Source: Deltaproteobacteria bacterium (GTDB lineage Bacteria > Desulfobacterota > GWC2-55-46). From it: 5,817 bases of DNA. The DNA lies in assembly GCA_021825035.1 (NCBI GenBank), contig JAKAIQ010000141.1, positions 1-5,817 of the forward strand, read 5' to 3'. The notes beneath the pieces are model-generated. The model made no database searches, had not been told where the DNA came from, and was given only the letters and a program-made list of their open reading frames with translations. This document shows positions 1 to 5,817 of the stretch, one piece after another. A program made the position numbers and the translations under genes. The stretch's first letter is position 1. Each line of letters starts with the position of its first letter.

Positions 1-370
1 AGATAATGGCCCAGGGGATAGGGGCGCGGCCCCGGTGCCTCGGCAGAAGTGTCGGGTGCATGCCCACGGACGTATGCCTGACTATGGACATGAAATCCTT
101 CTTGACGAGCTGCGACCATCCTATTACGTACGCCATGTCAGGGTCGCACGCCTTCACGAGTTCAAGCGACTCCCCATCGTTTATGTTTCTTATCTTATGA
201 AGAGGCACGCCGTATTTTTGCGCCAGACCGTCAAAGGGCCTGTTGCCCGACATCTTTGCGCGACGCTCGTCGTCGAGCGTAAAGATCCCCGTGACGTTGC
301 CGCCGAGACCCAGGATTTCTTCAAGGCAGCGCCGGCCTATTTCGTCGAAGCTCACGAAGATGGATTTCAT
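1..370 (-). CDS. Formyltransferase (Fmt-fold), probably sugar N-formyltransferase; partial, 3' end cut by window edge
   Basis: The frame starts at ATG 370 and stays open for 123 codons to the left edge. The N-terminus (MKSIFVSF) fits the first Rossmann strand of the 10-formyl-tetrahydrofolate-dependent formyltransferase family (Fmt, ArnA N-domain, sugar N-formyltransferases). Residues 77-88 (PDMAYVIGWSQL) and 103-123 (GMHPTLLP, then RGRAPIPW) match the family signature that holds the catalytic His, here H105, equivalent to H108 of E. coli Fmt. The Asn of the usual N-x-H is Gly103, and I recall GxHPTLLP as typical of polysaccharide-cluster members. The catalytic Asp lies beyond the edge. It begins 17 bases after the GT2 stop, with AAGGGG (386-381) about 10 bases ahead of the ATG. 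The neighbours favour formylation of an amino sugar over methionyl-tRNA. Family call is firm; substrate is inferred. Confidence 0.85.
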   Translation of the reverse strand, partial: MKSIFVSFDEIGRRCLEEILGLGGNVTGIFTLDDERRAKMSGNRPFDGLAQKYGVPLHKIRNINDGESLELVKACDPDMAYVIGWSQLVKKDFMSIVRHTSVGMHPTLLPRHRGRAPIPWAII

Positions 371-387
371 CGGTTACTTACCCCTTT

Positions 388-1452
388 TTACGAAGATTTG
401 GCGAATTGCCCGGCGTCGAGGGTCCTTGTCCATCCCCTTACCCTCAGTATCCCCCATACGGAGCCGAGGCCGTAGCTGAAGTGGAGCGTTGCGAAAGAAA
501 GCACAAGGAAAGGAATCAGGCGGCCTGCTCCGCGGCATATCCTTAACGAAAAGAAGAAGCTTGCCGCGAGGTACGAGGTTAGTACAAGCGCCGTAAGGAA
601 ATAACCCATCGGGGTTATCAACATGAGCAACGCGCTTGCGGCAAGGCTCAAGACGAATATTAGAGGGATAAAATGCCTTATGGAAAGCGACCGTTTGCTC
701 AAGGCGCTCGTAAAGATATTCCACATGCCGTTATTGAAGTTCTGTCTCCAGAGGGCCTTTAGGTTCGGGCGGTTGTAATAGAAGGACTTTATCTCCGGGC
801 TCAAGTATATCCTCTTTCCGGCCTTCCGTATCCTTGAGTTGAGCTCGACATCCTGGTTCCGTACAAGGTGCTCGTTAAAAAGGCCGACTTCATCGAATAT
901 CTCCCTTTTAAACGCGCCGAAAGGGACGGTATCGACGTATTGCGGCTCGCAGGAAGTCCGGAACTTGGAGTTCCCGACGCCGAACGGGTGAGAGGTCGCA
1001 ATGGCAATGGCCTTCGCAACAGGGGTCTCGCCGCCCGGCAGGGTGACGATCGGCCCTCCGACGTTGCAGGCGCCTATCTTTTCGTCATTTAGGGTCTCCA
1101 CGCACCGCAGGATATAGTCCCTGTCATAATATGTATGGGCATCCAGCCTTATGATGATCCTCCCCCTTGAAGCCCTTATGCCGGCATTAAGGGCGTTTGG
1201 GGCGGTCTTTAAAGGGTTATCGAGGAGCCTTATGAATGGATACCTCCCGCAATAAGAGGATATGATGTCCCTCGTGTTGTCCGAGGAACGGCCGTCCACG
1301 AGAAGGACTTCGAGGTCATCCTTGGGATAGCTCTGCGAAAGGATCGAATCCATGCATTTGGCGATGTATCTTTCCTCGTTGCGCACCGGCACTATGACCG
1401 AGACCGTTGGGTTCATTTCCTGTCGCATACGGCTGAATTCATTTGACGGCAT
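388..1452 (-). CDS. GT2 family glycosyltransferase, ExoA-like, membrane-anchored
   Basis: This 354-residue protein begins with a GT-A fold. VSVIVPVRNEE (17-27) is the nucleotide-binding strand, VDGRSSDNT (52-60) follows, and RLDAH (102-106) fills the DxD position. VGGP (131-134), DTVPFGAFKREIF (174-186) and NQDVELNSR (199-207) carry the acceptor-side and catalytic-base motifs. The pattern resembles the succinoglycan ExoA subgroup. Three hydrophobic segments follow at about 259-280, 284-303 and 312-335, so the enzyme is probably held at the inner membrane with its catalytic domain in the cytoplasm, adding a sugar to a lipid-linked glycan. The chosen ATG (1452) overlaps the deacetylase end by 14 bases and has only weak SD similarity. 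Met9 (1428) or Met13 (1416) would avoid the overlap and sit closer to the first strand. Donor and acceptor sugars cannot be read from the sequence. Confidence 0.92.
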   Translation of the reverse strand: MPSNEFSRMRQEMNPTVSVIVPVRNEERYIAKCMDSILSQSYPKDDLEVLLVDGRSSDNTRDIISSYCGRYPFIRLLDNPLKTAPNALNAGIRASRGRIIIRLDAHTYYDRDYILRCVETLNDEKIGACNVGGPIVTLPGGETPVAKAIAIATSHPFGVGNSKFRTSCEPQYVDTVPFGAFKREIFDEVGLFNEHLVRNQDVELNSRIRKAGKRIYLSPEIKSFYYNRPNLKALWRQNFNNGMWNIFTSALSKRSLSIRHFIPLIFVLSLAASALLMLITPMGYFLTALVLTSYLAASFFFSLRICRGAGRLIPFLVLSFATLHFSYGLGSVWGILRVRGWTRTLDAGQFAKSS

Positions 1453-2353
1453 AGTCGCTCAACTTTTTCGATCCCGCGGCGTTTAGCCAGATACGCTGAA
1501 GTCTTTCGGCCACGTCGTACGCGCCGTGGACCTTCTTCTTGAACTCCCATATCGAGTCCTCTTCATAGACCACTATCCGTTTAAGCTCAAAAAGGCCCTG
1601 CGAGGAGCCGTTGCGCCCCATGTTCGTCGTAAGCGCGGCCAGATAGCCGTGGCCTTTAAGCATCTCGATATGTGCCGGGTCGTAGTCCTTGAAGGTGCCG
1701 TGCGGGTAACTGAAGATCACCGGTCGAGTATCCGTCTTTTCGAAGAAAGTCCGGGTCGAGTCCTCGATCTCTTTCCTGGCGTCTTCGAGGCTCAAATTTG
1801 AAAGAGAATCCCTGTGCGTATGCGTGTGCGCGCCGAACTCCATGCCTGAATCCATCATCTCCCCGACCTCTTTCCACGAAAGCGGCAGCCAGCGATCGGG
1901 ATTCTTCGAGAAGTCATCCCTCCCGCCCCTGTCCATGAGCACCCAGGGGAAGGGGCGGCTGTCTCCGATATACTTCGTGGTCAAAAAAAACGACGCCCTG
2001 ATCCCGTATTTTTTAAGCACCGGAAACGCATAGATATAATTGTCCTTGAAGCCGTCATCGAAGGTGACGCAGACCTCGTTGCCTTTTACAAGGTTCGCGG
2101 CCATTTTTCTTACATATTCGGAAACCGTTATGGCCTCGAAGTTCGCCCTCAGGTACTGCATCTGCTTCTCGAACTCCTCCGGAAAGACGTTATTGTAACT
2201 GAACTCCTTCTTGAACCGGAGCGGGCAGACCCTGTGGTACGCAAGCATCGGCGCCTTCCTTTCGCGGCCCGGAAGGAAGAAAGACAGATTGGTCATCTGC
2301 CTCAGGAAGGCGTGGAGCACGGGTTTAAGTCTTCTATGCGCTAAAGAACTCAT
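1439..2353 (-). CDS. Polysaccharide deacetylase family protein (NodB/CE4)
   Basis: This 304-residue protein has the NodB homology motifs in order. MLAYHRV (36-42) is the first strand, and TFDDG (97-101) supplies the catalytic-base and metal Asp pair D99/D100. HTHTH (176-180) is the H(S/T)xxH metal site, and SYPHG (215-219) is the third motif. LKRI (257-260) lies near the end of the barrel. Known family members remove N-acetyl groups from GlcNAc-type residues in a metal-dependent reaction. There is no clear signal peptide; the N-terminus is basic with a short hydrophobic patch (about 20-28), so location is uncertain. ATG 2353 is the most upstream ATG, as an in-frame stop lies just before it, but it has no SD. 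Met36 (2248) has GGAAGG five bases upstream but would start right at the first core strand. It sits 70 bases after the MBOAT gene and overlaps the GT2 start, which suggests one operon. Confidence 0.92.
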   Translation of the reverse strand: MSSLAHRRLKPVLHAFLRQMTNLSFFLPGRERKAPMLAYHRVCPLRFKKEFSYNNVFPEEFEKQMQYLRANFEAITVSEYVRKMAANLVKGNEVCVTFDDGFKDNYIYAFPVLKKYGIRASFFLTTKYIGDSRPFPWVLMDRGGRDDFSKNPDRWLPLSWKEVGEMMDSGMEFGAHTHTHRDSLSNLSLEDARKEIEDSTRTFFEKTDTRPVIFSYPHGTFKDYDPAHIEMLKGHGYLAALTTNMGRNGSSQGLFELKRIVVYEEDSIWEFKKKVHGAYDVAERLQRIWLNAAGSKKLSDYAVK

Positions 2354-2423
2354 GATGGAGGGGCCTATAATTTCTCAAGCATCGCCTGCGATCAGGCGCG
2401 CAATAGGTGGAGAAGCCTCTTTT
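2354..2423 (-). other. Intergenic gap with small hairpin (2383-2398)
   Basis: These 70 non-coding bases separate the MBOAT stop from the deacetylase start. CGCCTG (2383-2388) and CAGGCG (2393-2398) form a perfect 6-bp stem around a 4-base loop. No U-run follows on the minus strand, so it does not look like an intrinsic terminator. It could be an mRNA stability or processing element, or chance. Just before the deacetylase ATG the minus strand reads CCCCTCC, which is pyrimidine-rich and not a Shine-Dalgarno sequence. Confidence 0.3.
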
Positions 2424-3842
2424 TCAGAACTGAAAATAAATGAAAGGAACTTCGTGGGCTGACAGGGCCGCGAAGACAACAAGCGCCGCGGTGTACGACA
2501 TTCCCTGAAGCATGGCAGGCGACGAGAGATATTTTTCCTGAAGCCGGGCCTTGAGATCCCTGGACGCGAAATGCGTGAGAAAACCGAGCGCAAGGGCGGC
2601 GAGGAAAAGCCCGCCCGGCTGGACCAGATGGTCAGGCCACGTAAACAGCCTCCTCAAGATGGTCGTGAACGAAGCCATGTCAGGCGACCTGAATATGAGC
2701 CACCCGAAACATACGAGGTTAAAGGTGATGAATATCCTTATGGCCTTTGCCAGAGAAGCGTTAAGCCTGGCGTAAAACTCTTTTTTAAGATTGTCCGCCC
2801 GATGGCTCACCGCCAGAAGCGCCCCGTGATAGCCGCCCCAGATGACGTAATTCATGGCTGCGCCGTGCCAGAGGCCGCCGAGAAGCATAGTTATCATAAG
2901 GTTACGGAACGTCCTCAGCTTTCCTCCCCGGCTGCCGCCGAGCGGGATATAGAGATAATCCCTGAGCCACGTGGAAAGCGATATGTGCCATCTCTTCCAG
3001 AAATCCCTCATATCCTCCGCAAGATATGGGCTGTTGAAATTAAGCGGCAGCTCGTAGCCAAGGGTTTTCGCAACGCCTATCGCTATGTCGCTGTAGCCCG
3101 AAAAATCGCAGTAAATCTGTATGGCGTAGCCGTAAATGGCGAGAAGCATCTCCGGGCCCGCGAAATGATGAGGAGAGGCGAAAACCCTGTCAACGAAGGT
3201 CATTGCCAGCACATCGGCTATCACTATCTTCTTGAAAAGCCCCTTGAAGATGAGAAGAAAACCCGTAAGCGTGCGTTCGTCGTCATATACGACCGGCTCC
3301 ATGAGCTGTGGAAGCAATTCCCTGCCCCTTACGATAGGCCCGGCCACAAGCTGCGGGAAGAAGCTTACGAAGAGCATGAACGTAAAAATGTTGCGGACCG
3401 GCTTGAATTCGCCGCGATAAATGTCGATTGTGTAGCTGAGGCAGTGGAAGGTGTAAAACGATATGCCTACCGGAAGCAGGAGCCGCAGCGTATGGATATT
3501 CGGCCGCATGCCGAACACCGAAAAGGCGTCTATTATGCTGGTCACGAAAAAATCGTAATATTTGAATACGGCGAGCACGGCAAGGCTTCCCGCCACTCCG
3601 ATGACAAGCCATATCTTTTTAAGACGCGCATTGCCGGCGTTGTCTATGCCGATGCCGGTTATGAAGTTGAGCGTCGCCGTAAAAAGGATGAGCCCCAGGT
3701 ACTTCCAGTTCCAGCTCATGTAAAAGAACAGGCTTGCCGCAAGGAGAAAAAGTATCCTGACGGCCCCGTGCCTCCTGAGAGCCCAGGACACGGAAAAGAC
3801 GATAATGTAAAATATGAGAAAATTGAGGCTGTTGAACATCAT
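2424..3842 (-). CDS. MBOAT family O-acyltransferase (AlgI/DltB/PatA-like)
   Basis: This 472-residue polytopic membrane protein is near the usual AlgI length. Family motifs appear in order: LPVGISFYTFH (123-133), FFPQLVAGPIVR (161-172), CDFSGYSDIAIG (245-256), RDFWKRWHISLSTW (279-292) with H286, YLYIPLGGSRGG (296-307), and GGLWHGAAMNYVIWGGYHG (322-340). H326 is the near-invariant MBOAT His. Hydrophobic helices run from about 5-20 to 450-470, and the protein ends in a family-like FIYFQF tail. Known relatives take acyl groups, usually acetyl from acetyl-CoA, across the inner membrane for transfer to alginate, teichoic acid or peptidoglycan. The ATGA overlap with the upstream SGNH gene implies translational coupling and a shared reaction. 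Met1 and Met2 are adjacent ATG codons. The cluster favours an exopolysaccharide acceptor, but peptidoglycan (PatA-like) cannot be excluded. Confidence 0.95.
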   Translation of the reverse strand: MMFNSLNFLIFYIIVFSVSWALRRHGAVRILFLLAASLFFYMSWNWKYLGLILFTATLNFITGIGIDNAGNARLKKIWLVIGVAGSLAVLAVFKYYDFFVTSIIDAFSVFGMRPNIHTLRLLLPVGISFYTFHCLSYTIDIYRGEFKPVRNIFTFMLFVSFFPQLVAGPIVRGRELLPQLMEPVVYDDERTLTGFLLIFKGLFKKIVIADVLAMTFVDRVFASPHHFAGPEMLLAIYGYAIQIYCDFSGYSDIAIGVAKTLGYELPLNFNSPYLAEDMRDFWKRWHISLSTWLRDYLYIPLGGSRGGKLRTFRNLMITMLLGGLWHGAAMNYVIWGGYHGALLAVSHRADNLKKEFYARLNASLAKAIRIFITFNLVCFGWLIFRSPDMASFTTILRRLFTWPDHLVQPGGLFLAALALGFLTHFASRDLKARLQEKYLSSPAMLQGMSYTAALVVFAALSAHEVPFIYFQF

Positions 3843-4918
3843 GGCGTTGGAACCTGATTAATGCGCTTGAGGATCTTTCGCGCGAAGATACGGGCAACAA
3901 GCCTGTCTCCGGCATCGGTAAAGTGGACATGATCCCTGAAGTATTTTTCAGTGCTGGGGACTTCGGCGTCCGCATCGACGAGGTCAAGCCCTTGCTCCCT
4001 GCTTAAATCTCTTACGGCCCCGTTGAATCTATCGAACGCGTCGTTAAGTCCTTTCACCGAAAGGTAGGGATTGTATACCATCATGGAACTCGACATCTGC
4101 ATCTGATACCATTCAGGCTGGCTCCTTCTGAACGACCTCGCGACGGTAGAGGGGATGAGTATAATCCCGTTTTTCCGGCAGTAATCAATTATCTTCCTCA
4201 ACCCATTTTCGTAATTATCGACCGAAGCGCTGTCTATTCTGTCAGACCTGAGCGATCTCTGGCCCGAGGCGAGGAAAGCCGCGGTTTTGGACCTCAGGAG
4301 ATCCAACCACAGGAAATACTTCTCCCCGATGCGCTGAAAATCCAATAAATCCGCCTCATTTGCCTCTGGTCTGCCGGAAGAATGCGCGATCTGGCTCTGA
4401 TAATTTATATCGTTGGCTCCCTGATATAAGATGACCATGTCGGGCTTGAATCCGGATACCCTGTCTTTCAAATAGCAATATGCGCTGTCAATCTTGAAAC
4501 CCGGAATCCCGGCGTTTATCACCTCGACCTTCTTCCCTGTCTGCGAGCTATTGAGCGTCTTTTCGAGCCTTGCCGTCCAGGTCGTTCCGTTGTTTATCGC
4601 GAAACGCTCGAAAACAACAGAATCGCCTAGAACGAATATCCGGAATACGCCGTTGGCCTTCTCACGCGGAAAATCCGGCCCTCTGAATCCCCATTCGTCT
4701 ATGCTCAGGGCGGCAGAGCTCCCGACAATCTTTACGCCGGGCCTTAAAACCTTTTCGAGAACCGGGTCCCTCCTGTAAAGGACGCCTTCCTCATTGAAAA
4801 AAGTGCCGTTCCTCATGAATTGCCGCACCCGGAGAAGGACTTCCGTTGACGTGAAGATGAGGAATACGGTCAGGCCGATTATCAGGGATTTTCCAACTTT
4901 GAACGGAGTATAAGGCAT
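3839..4918 (-). CDS. Membrane-anchored SGNH/GDSL hydrolase-family protein, likely partner of the MBOAT
   Basis: The protein is 359 residues from ATG 4918. I chose this start because GGAAG lies 8 bases upstream and the Met directly precedes a short N-terminus and a single hydrophobic helix (about residues 11-26). An ATG at 4987 would add 23 residues (382 in all) and has a poorly spaced SD. The SGNH blocks are clear, numbered from 4918: VLGDS (96-100) with nucleophile Ser100, NAGIPG (135-140), GAND (167-170) with Asn169, and DHVH (329-332) with the Asp/His pair. WGFRGPDF (76-83) is typical of the DxxH-containing envelope group. The helix suggests an extracytoplasmic catalytic domain. By analogy with AlgJ/AlgX and PatB, it may transfer the acetyl group delivered by the MBOAT, or act as an esterase. 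Its end overlaps the MBOAT start by four bases. The role is inferred; the family call is strong. Confidence 0.9.
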   Translation of the reverse strand: MPYTPFKVGKSLIIGLTVFLIFTSTEVLLRVRQFMRNGTFFNEEGVLYRRDPVLEKVLRPGVKIVGSSAALSIDEWGFRGPDFPREKANGVFRIFVLGDSVVFERFAINNGTTWTARLEKTLNSSQTGKKVEVINAGIPGFKIDSAYCYLKDRVSGFKPDMVILYQGANDINYQSQIAHSSGRPEANEADLLDFQRIGEKYFLWLDLLRSKTAAFLASGQRSLRSDRIDSASVDNYENGLRKIIDYCRKNGIILIPSTVARSFRRSQPEWYQMQMSSSMMVYNPYLSVKGLNDAFDRFNGAVRDLSREQGLDLVDADAEVPSTEKYFRDHVHFTDAGDRLVARIFARKILKRINQVPTP

Positions 4919-5060
4919 TTTTGAAGCTTCCGGCTGAAAAGCAAAGAATCTTCCAAACGCAAAAAAACTATGTCTATTCGCTCTCATTTCCCGCTCAAGC
5001 CGCTATGCGCGCGCTCGCGTTCATTTTCAAGCGCCGTCGCCTCAGGTCAAGCCATTTTGC
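4919..5060 (-). other. Non-coding gap with clustered GCTTGA words
   Basis: No credible gene lies in these 142 bases; the only ATG-started frames are a few codons long, apart from a possible 23-residue extension of the SGNH gene. GCTTGA (minus strand) occurs at 5052-5047, 5032-5027 and 5000-4995, with a fourth copy at 5080-5075 inside the end of the GT4 gene. The copies at 5032 and 5000 are each followed by AAATGA and then a GAGCG word, giving an imperfect direct repeat. A T7 run (4967-4961) has no stem before it. The gap is the longest in the window and is the likeliest place for a promoter, but no good -35/-10 pair is visible. Confidence 0.35.
4927..4931 (-). promoter_or_regulatory. Shine-Dalgarno site supporting the SGNH gene start at 4918
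   Basis: The minus strand reads GGAAG with 8 bases before ATG 4918. The alternative ATG at 4987 has GGGAA almost touching the start codon, so this site decides in favour of the shorter protein. Confidence 0.5.
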
Positions 5061-5817
5061 TTACGCTGTTTCCTTCAAGCCTTTACAACCCATAGACGGC
5101 TCTTTAATCTTCAAAAGCCGTTCGTAAATCCGCACATAATTGGCGCACATCGCTGTTGCGGAGAATTCGGCGCAGATTTTTTCATAGGCGTTGCGGGCCA
5201 GAGTTGCCGAGAGCGCTTCGTCTTTGAGAAGAGAAATTATTGCCTCTTTCAACTCTTCTACGTTGCCGGGACGTATGAGAACGCCTTCCTTCATGTGCCC
5301 GATTGCCTTCGGGATAGCGCCGACTGTTGTCGCCACTATGGGCCTTTTTGCTGCCATCGCCTCCAGAAGGGCCATCGAGAGGCCTTCTTTCAGCGAAGGC
5401 AACACAAAAATATCGAAAGTCGCATAGACTTGCCGAAGGTCATTTCGCAAGCCCGCGAATATAACCTTATCCGCCAGCCCGAATTCTTTAGATTTTCTTT
5501 CCAATTCGCCACGCAGAGGGCCATCGCCAACGATCATGAATCTTGCGTCCTGAAAGCCATTTAATATCTCTCCGGCTGCGGTCAATAGATTGCGCAGCCC
5601 TTTGATCTCGACGAGACGGCCGACCGTCCCTATGATCTTTGTTTCTTTATCCAACCTGAACTCATCTCTCAGGTCATCCACGCAATCGTCAAATTCATCT
5701 ATCTTAACGCCGATGTCATCAGCTTTCATTATTGCGGTGCCCACGAGTATCGCGTCCGCCCCCGCTGACTCCAACGCCTCAACATTCGCTCTTGTGCTGA
5801 TGCCGCTTTCGCTCACA
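5061..5817 (-). CDS. GT4 glycosyltransferase C-terminal half joined to a TrpC-like N-terminal segment; 5' end cut by window edge
   Basis: The frame is open to the right edge; GTG 5816 is probably an internal Val, not a true start. Numbering from it, residues about 43-240 are the C-terminal Rossmann domain of a GT4 (GT-B fold) enzyme. IIGTVGRLVEIKG (61-73) is the donor-domain entry, FMIVGDGP (93-100) is present, and FAGLRNDL (120-127) follows. PSLKEGLSMALLEAMA (140-155) holds the E-x7-E motif (E144/E152) that contacts the nucleotide sugar, and GNVEEL (184-189) closes the domain. The acceptor-binding N-terminal half expected before residue 43 is absent; residues 1-40 instead resemble the end of TrpC. 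As written, the protein would lack an acceptor site, so it is a fusion, a broken gene or an assembly chimera. The GT4 half fits the polysaccharide cluster downstream. The frame ends in TAA 142 bases before the SGNH start. Confidence 0.85.
   Translation of the reverse strand, partial: VSESGISTRANVEALESAGADAILVGTAIMKADDIGVKIDEFDDCVDDLRDEFRLDKETKIIGTVGRLVEIKGLRNLLTAAGEILNGFQDARFMIVGDGPLRGELERKSKEFGLADKVIFAGLRNDLRQVYATFDIFVLPSLKEGLSMALLEAMAAKRPIVATTVGAIPKAIGHMKEGVLIRPGNVEELKEAIISLLKDEALSATLARNAYEKICAEFSATAMCANYVRIYERLLKIKEPSMGCKGLKETA
5691..5817 (-). other. TrpC-like (indole-3-glycerol-phosphate synthase) C-terminal segment within the GT4 reading frame
   Basis: The first ~40 residues hold VSESGI at the very edge, then GADAILVGTAIMKADD (19-34). 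In TrpC the (V/A)xESGI strand and the LVG-x-(S/A)-(L/I)M loop are the last two phosphate-binding elements of the TIM barrel, spaced as here. The segment ends in GVKIDEF (36-42, bases 5711-5691). That stretch reads naturally both as a TrpC tail and as the NG(V/I)-x-(I/V)-x-x-F turn that begins a GT4 donor domain, so the switch point lies there. GT4 proteins have no such ESGI/LVG element at this position. Confidence 0.7.

Noticed and set aside
35..475. A 146-codon plus-strand frame at the left edge
   Set aside because: It is antisense to the formyltransferase, which has clear family motifs and a start just after the GT2 stop. The plus-strand frame has no recognisable domain.
868..1092. Short plus-strand frames opposite the GT2 and deacetylase genes
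   Set aside because: They lie wholly inside well-supported minus-strand genes and show no domain or SD.
2571..3857. A 428-codon open frame on the plus strand opposite the MBOAT gene
   Set aside because: It is rich in Lys, Arg, Glu and Pro with no recognisable domain. That composition is what the antisense of a hydrophobic membrane protein gives, and the minus-strand gene has full MBOAT motifs.
4961..4990. T7 run on the minus strand as a possible intrinsic terminator
   Set aside because: No GC-rich stem-loop directly precedes the run.
5020..5052. TTGACC with AAAATG 17 bases downstream as a possible promoter
   Set aside because: The -10 match to TATAAT is poor and the region is GC-rich, so it cannot be told from chance.
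5061..5816. GTG at 5816 as the true start of the GT4 gene
   Set aside because: It encodes the Val of the TrpC motif VSESGI, and the frame is open to the edge, so the gene more likely begins outside the window.

Overview
The window reads as part of a bacterial surface-polysaccharide locus. All genes lie on the minus strand, so transcription runs from the right edge to the left edge. Base composition is near 50% GC and ATA/AGG codons are common. The proteins suggest an envelope-bearing, probably Gram-negative environmental bacterium. I cannot name the lineage; a candidate phylum such as Omnitrophota would fit in style, but that is only a guess.

Layout in transcription order: (1) 5817-5061, an open-ended reading frame whose bulk is the C-terminal, nucleotide-sugar-binding half of a GT4 glycosyltransferase, but whose first ~40 residues look like the C-terminal end of indole-3-glycerol-phosphate synthase (TrpC). 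(2) A 142-base non-coding gap (5060-4919) with repeated GCTTGA words. (3) 4918-3839, a membrane-anchored SGNH/GDSL hydrolase-like protein. (4) 3842-2424, an AlgI-type MBOAT O-acyltransferase that overlaps gene 3 by four bases. (5) A 70-base gap with a small perfect hairpin. (6) 2353-1439, a NodB-type polysaccharide deacetylase. (7) 1452-388, an ExoA-like GT2 glycosyltransferase with C-terminal membrane helices. (8) 370-1, the start of a formyltransferase (Fmt fold) cut by the left edge.

Taken together, the genes could build and decorate a glycan. The GT2, and the GT4 if intact in the real genome, would add sugars. The MBOAT and SGNH pair would move acyl groups, probably acetyl, onto the polymer outside the cytoplasm. 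The NodB protein would remove N-acetyl groups, and the formyltransferase would N-formylate an amino sugar. This pathway assignment is inferred from family membership and gene order.

The most unusual signal is the TrpC-GT4 junction at the right edge. It falls in a stretch that fits both families, and it replaces the GT4 acceptor-binding half. It may be a real gene-fusion remnant or a chimeric assembly join. I see no RNA genes, CRISPR array, insertion sequence or convincing intrinsic terminator.
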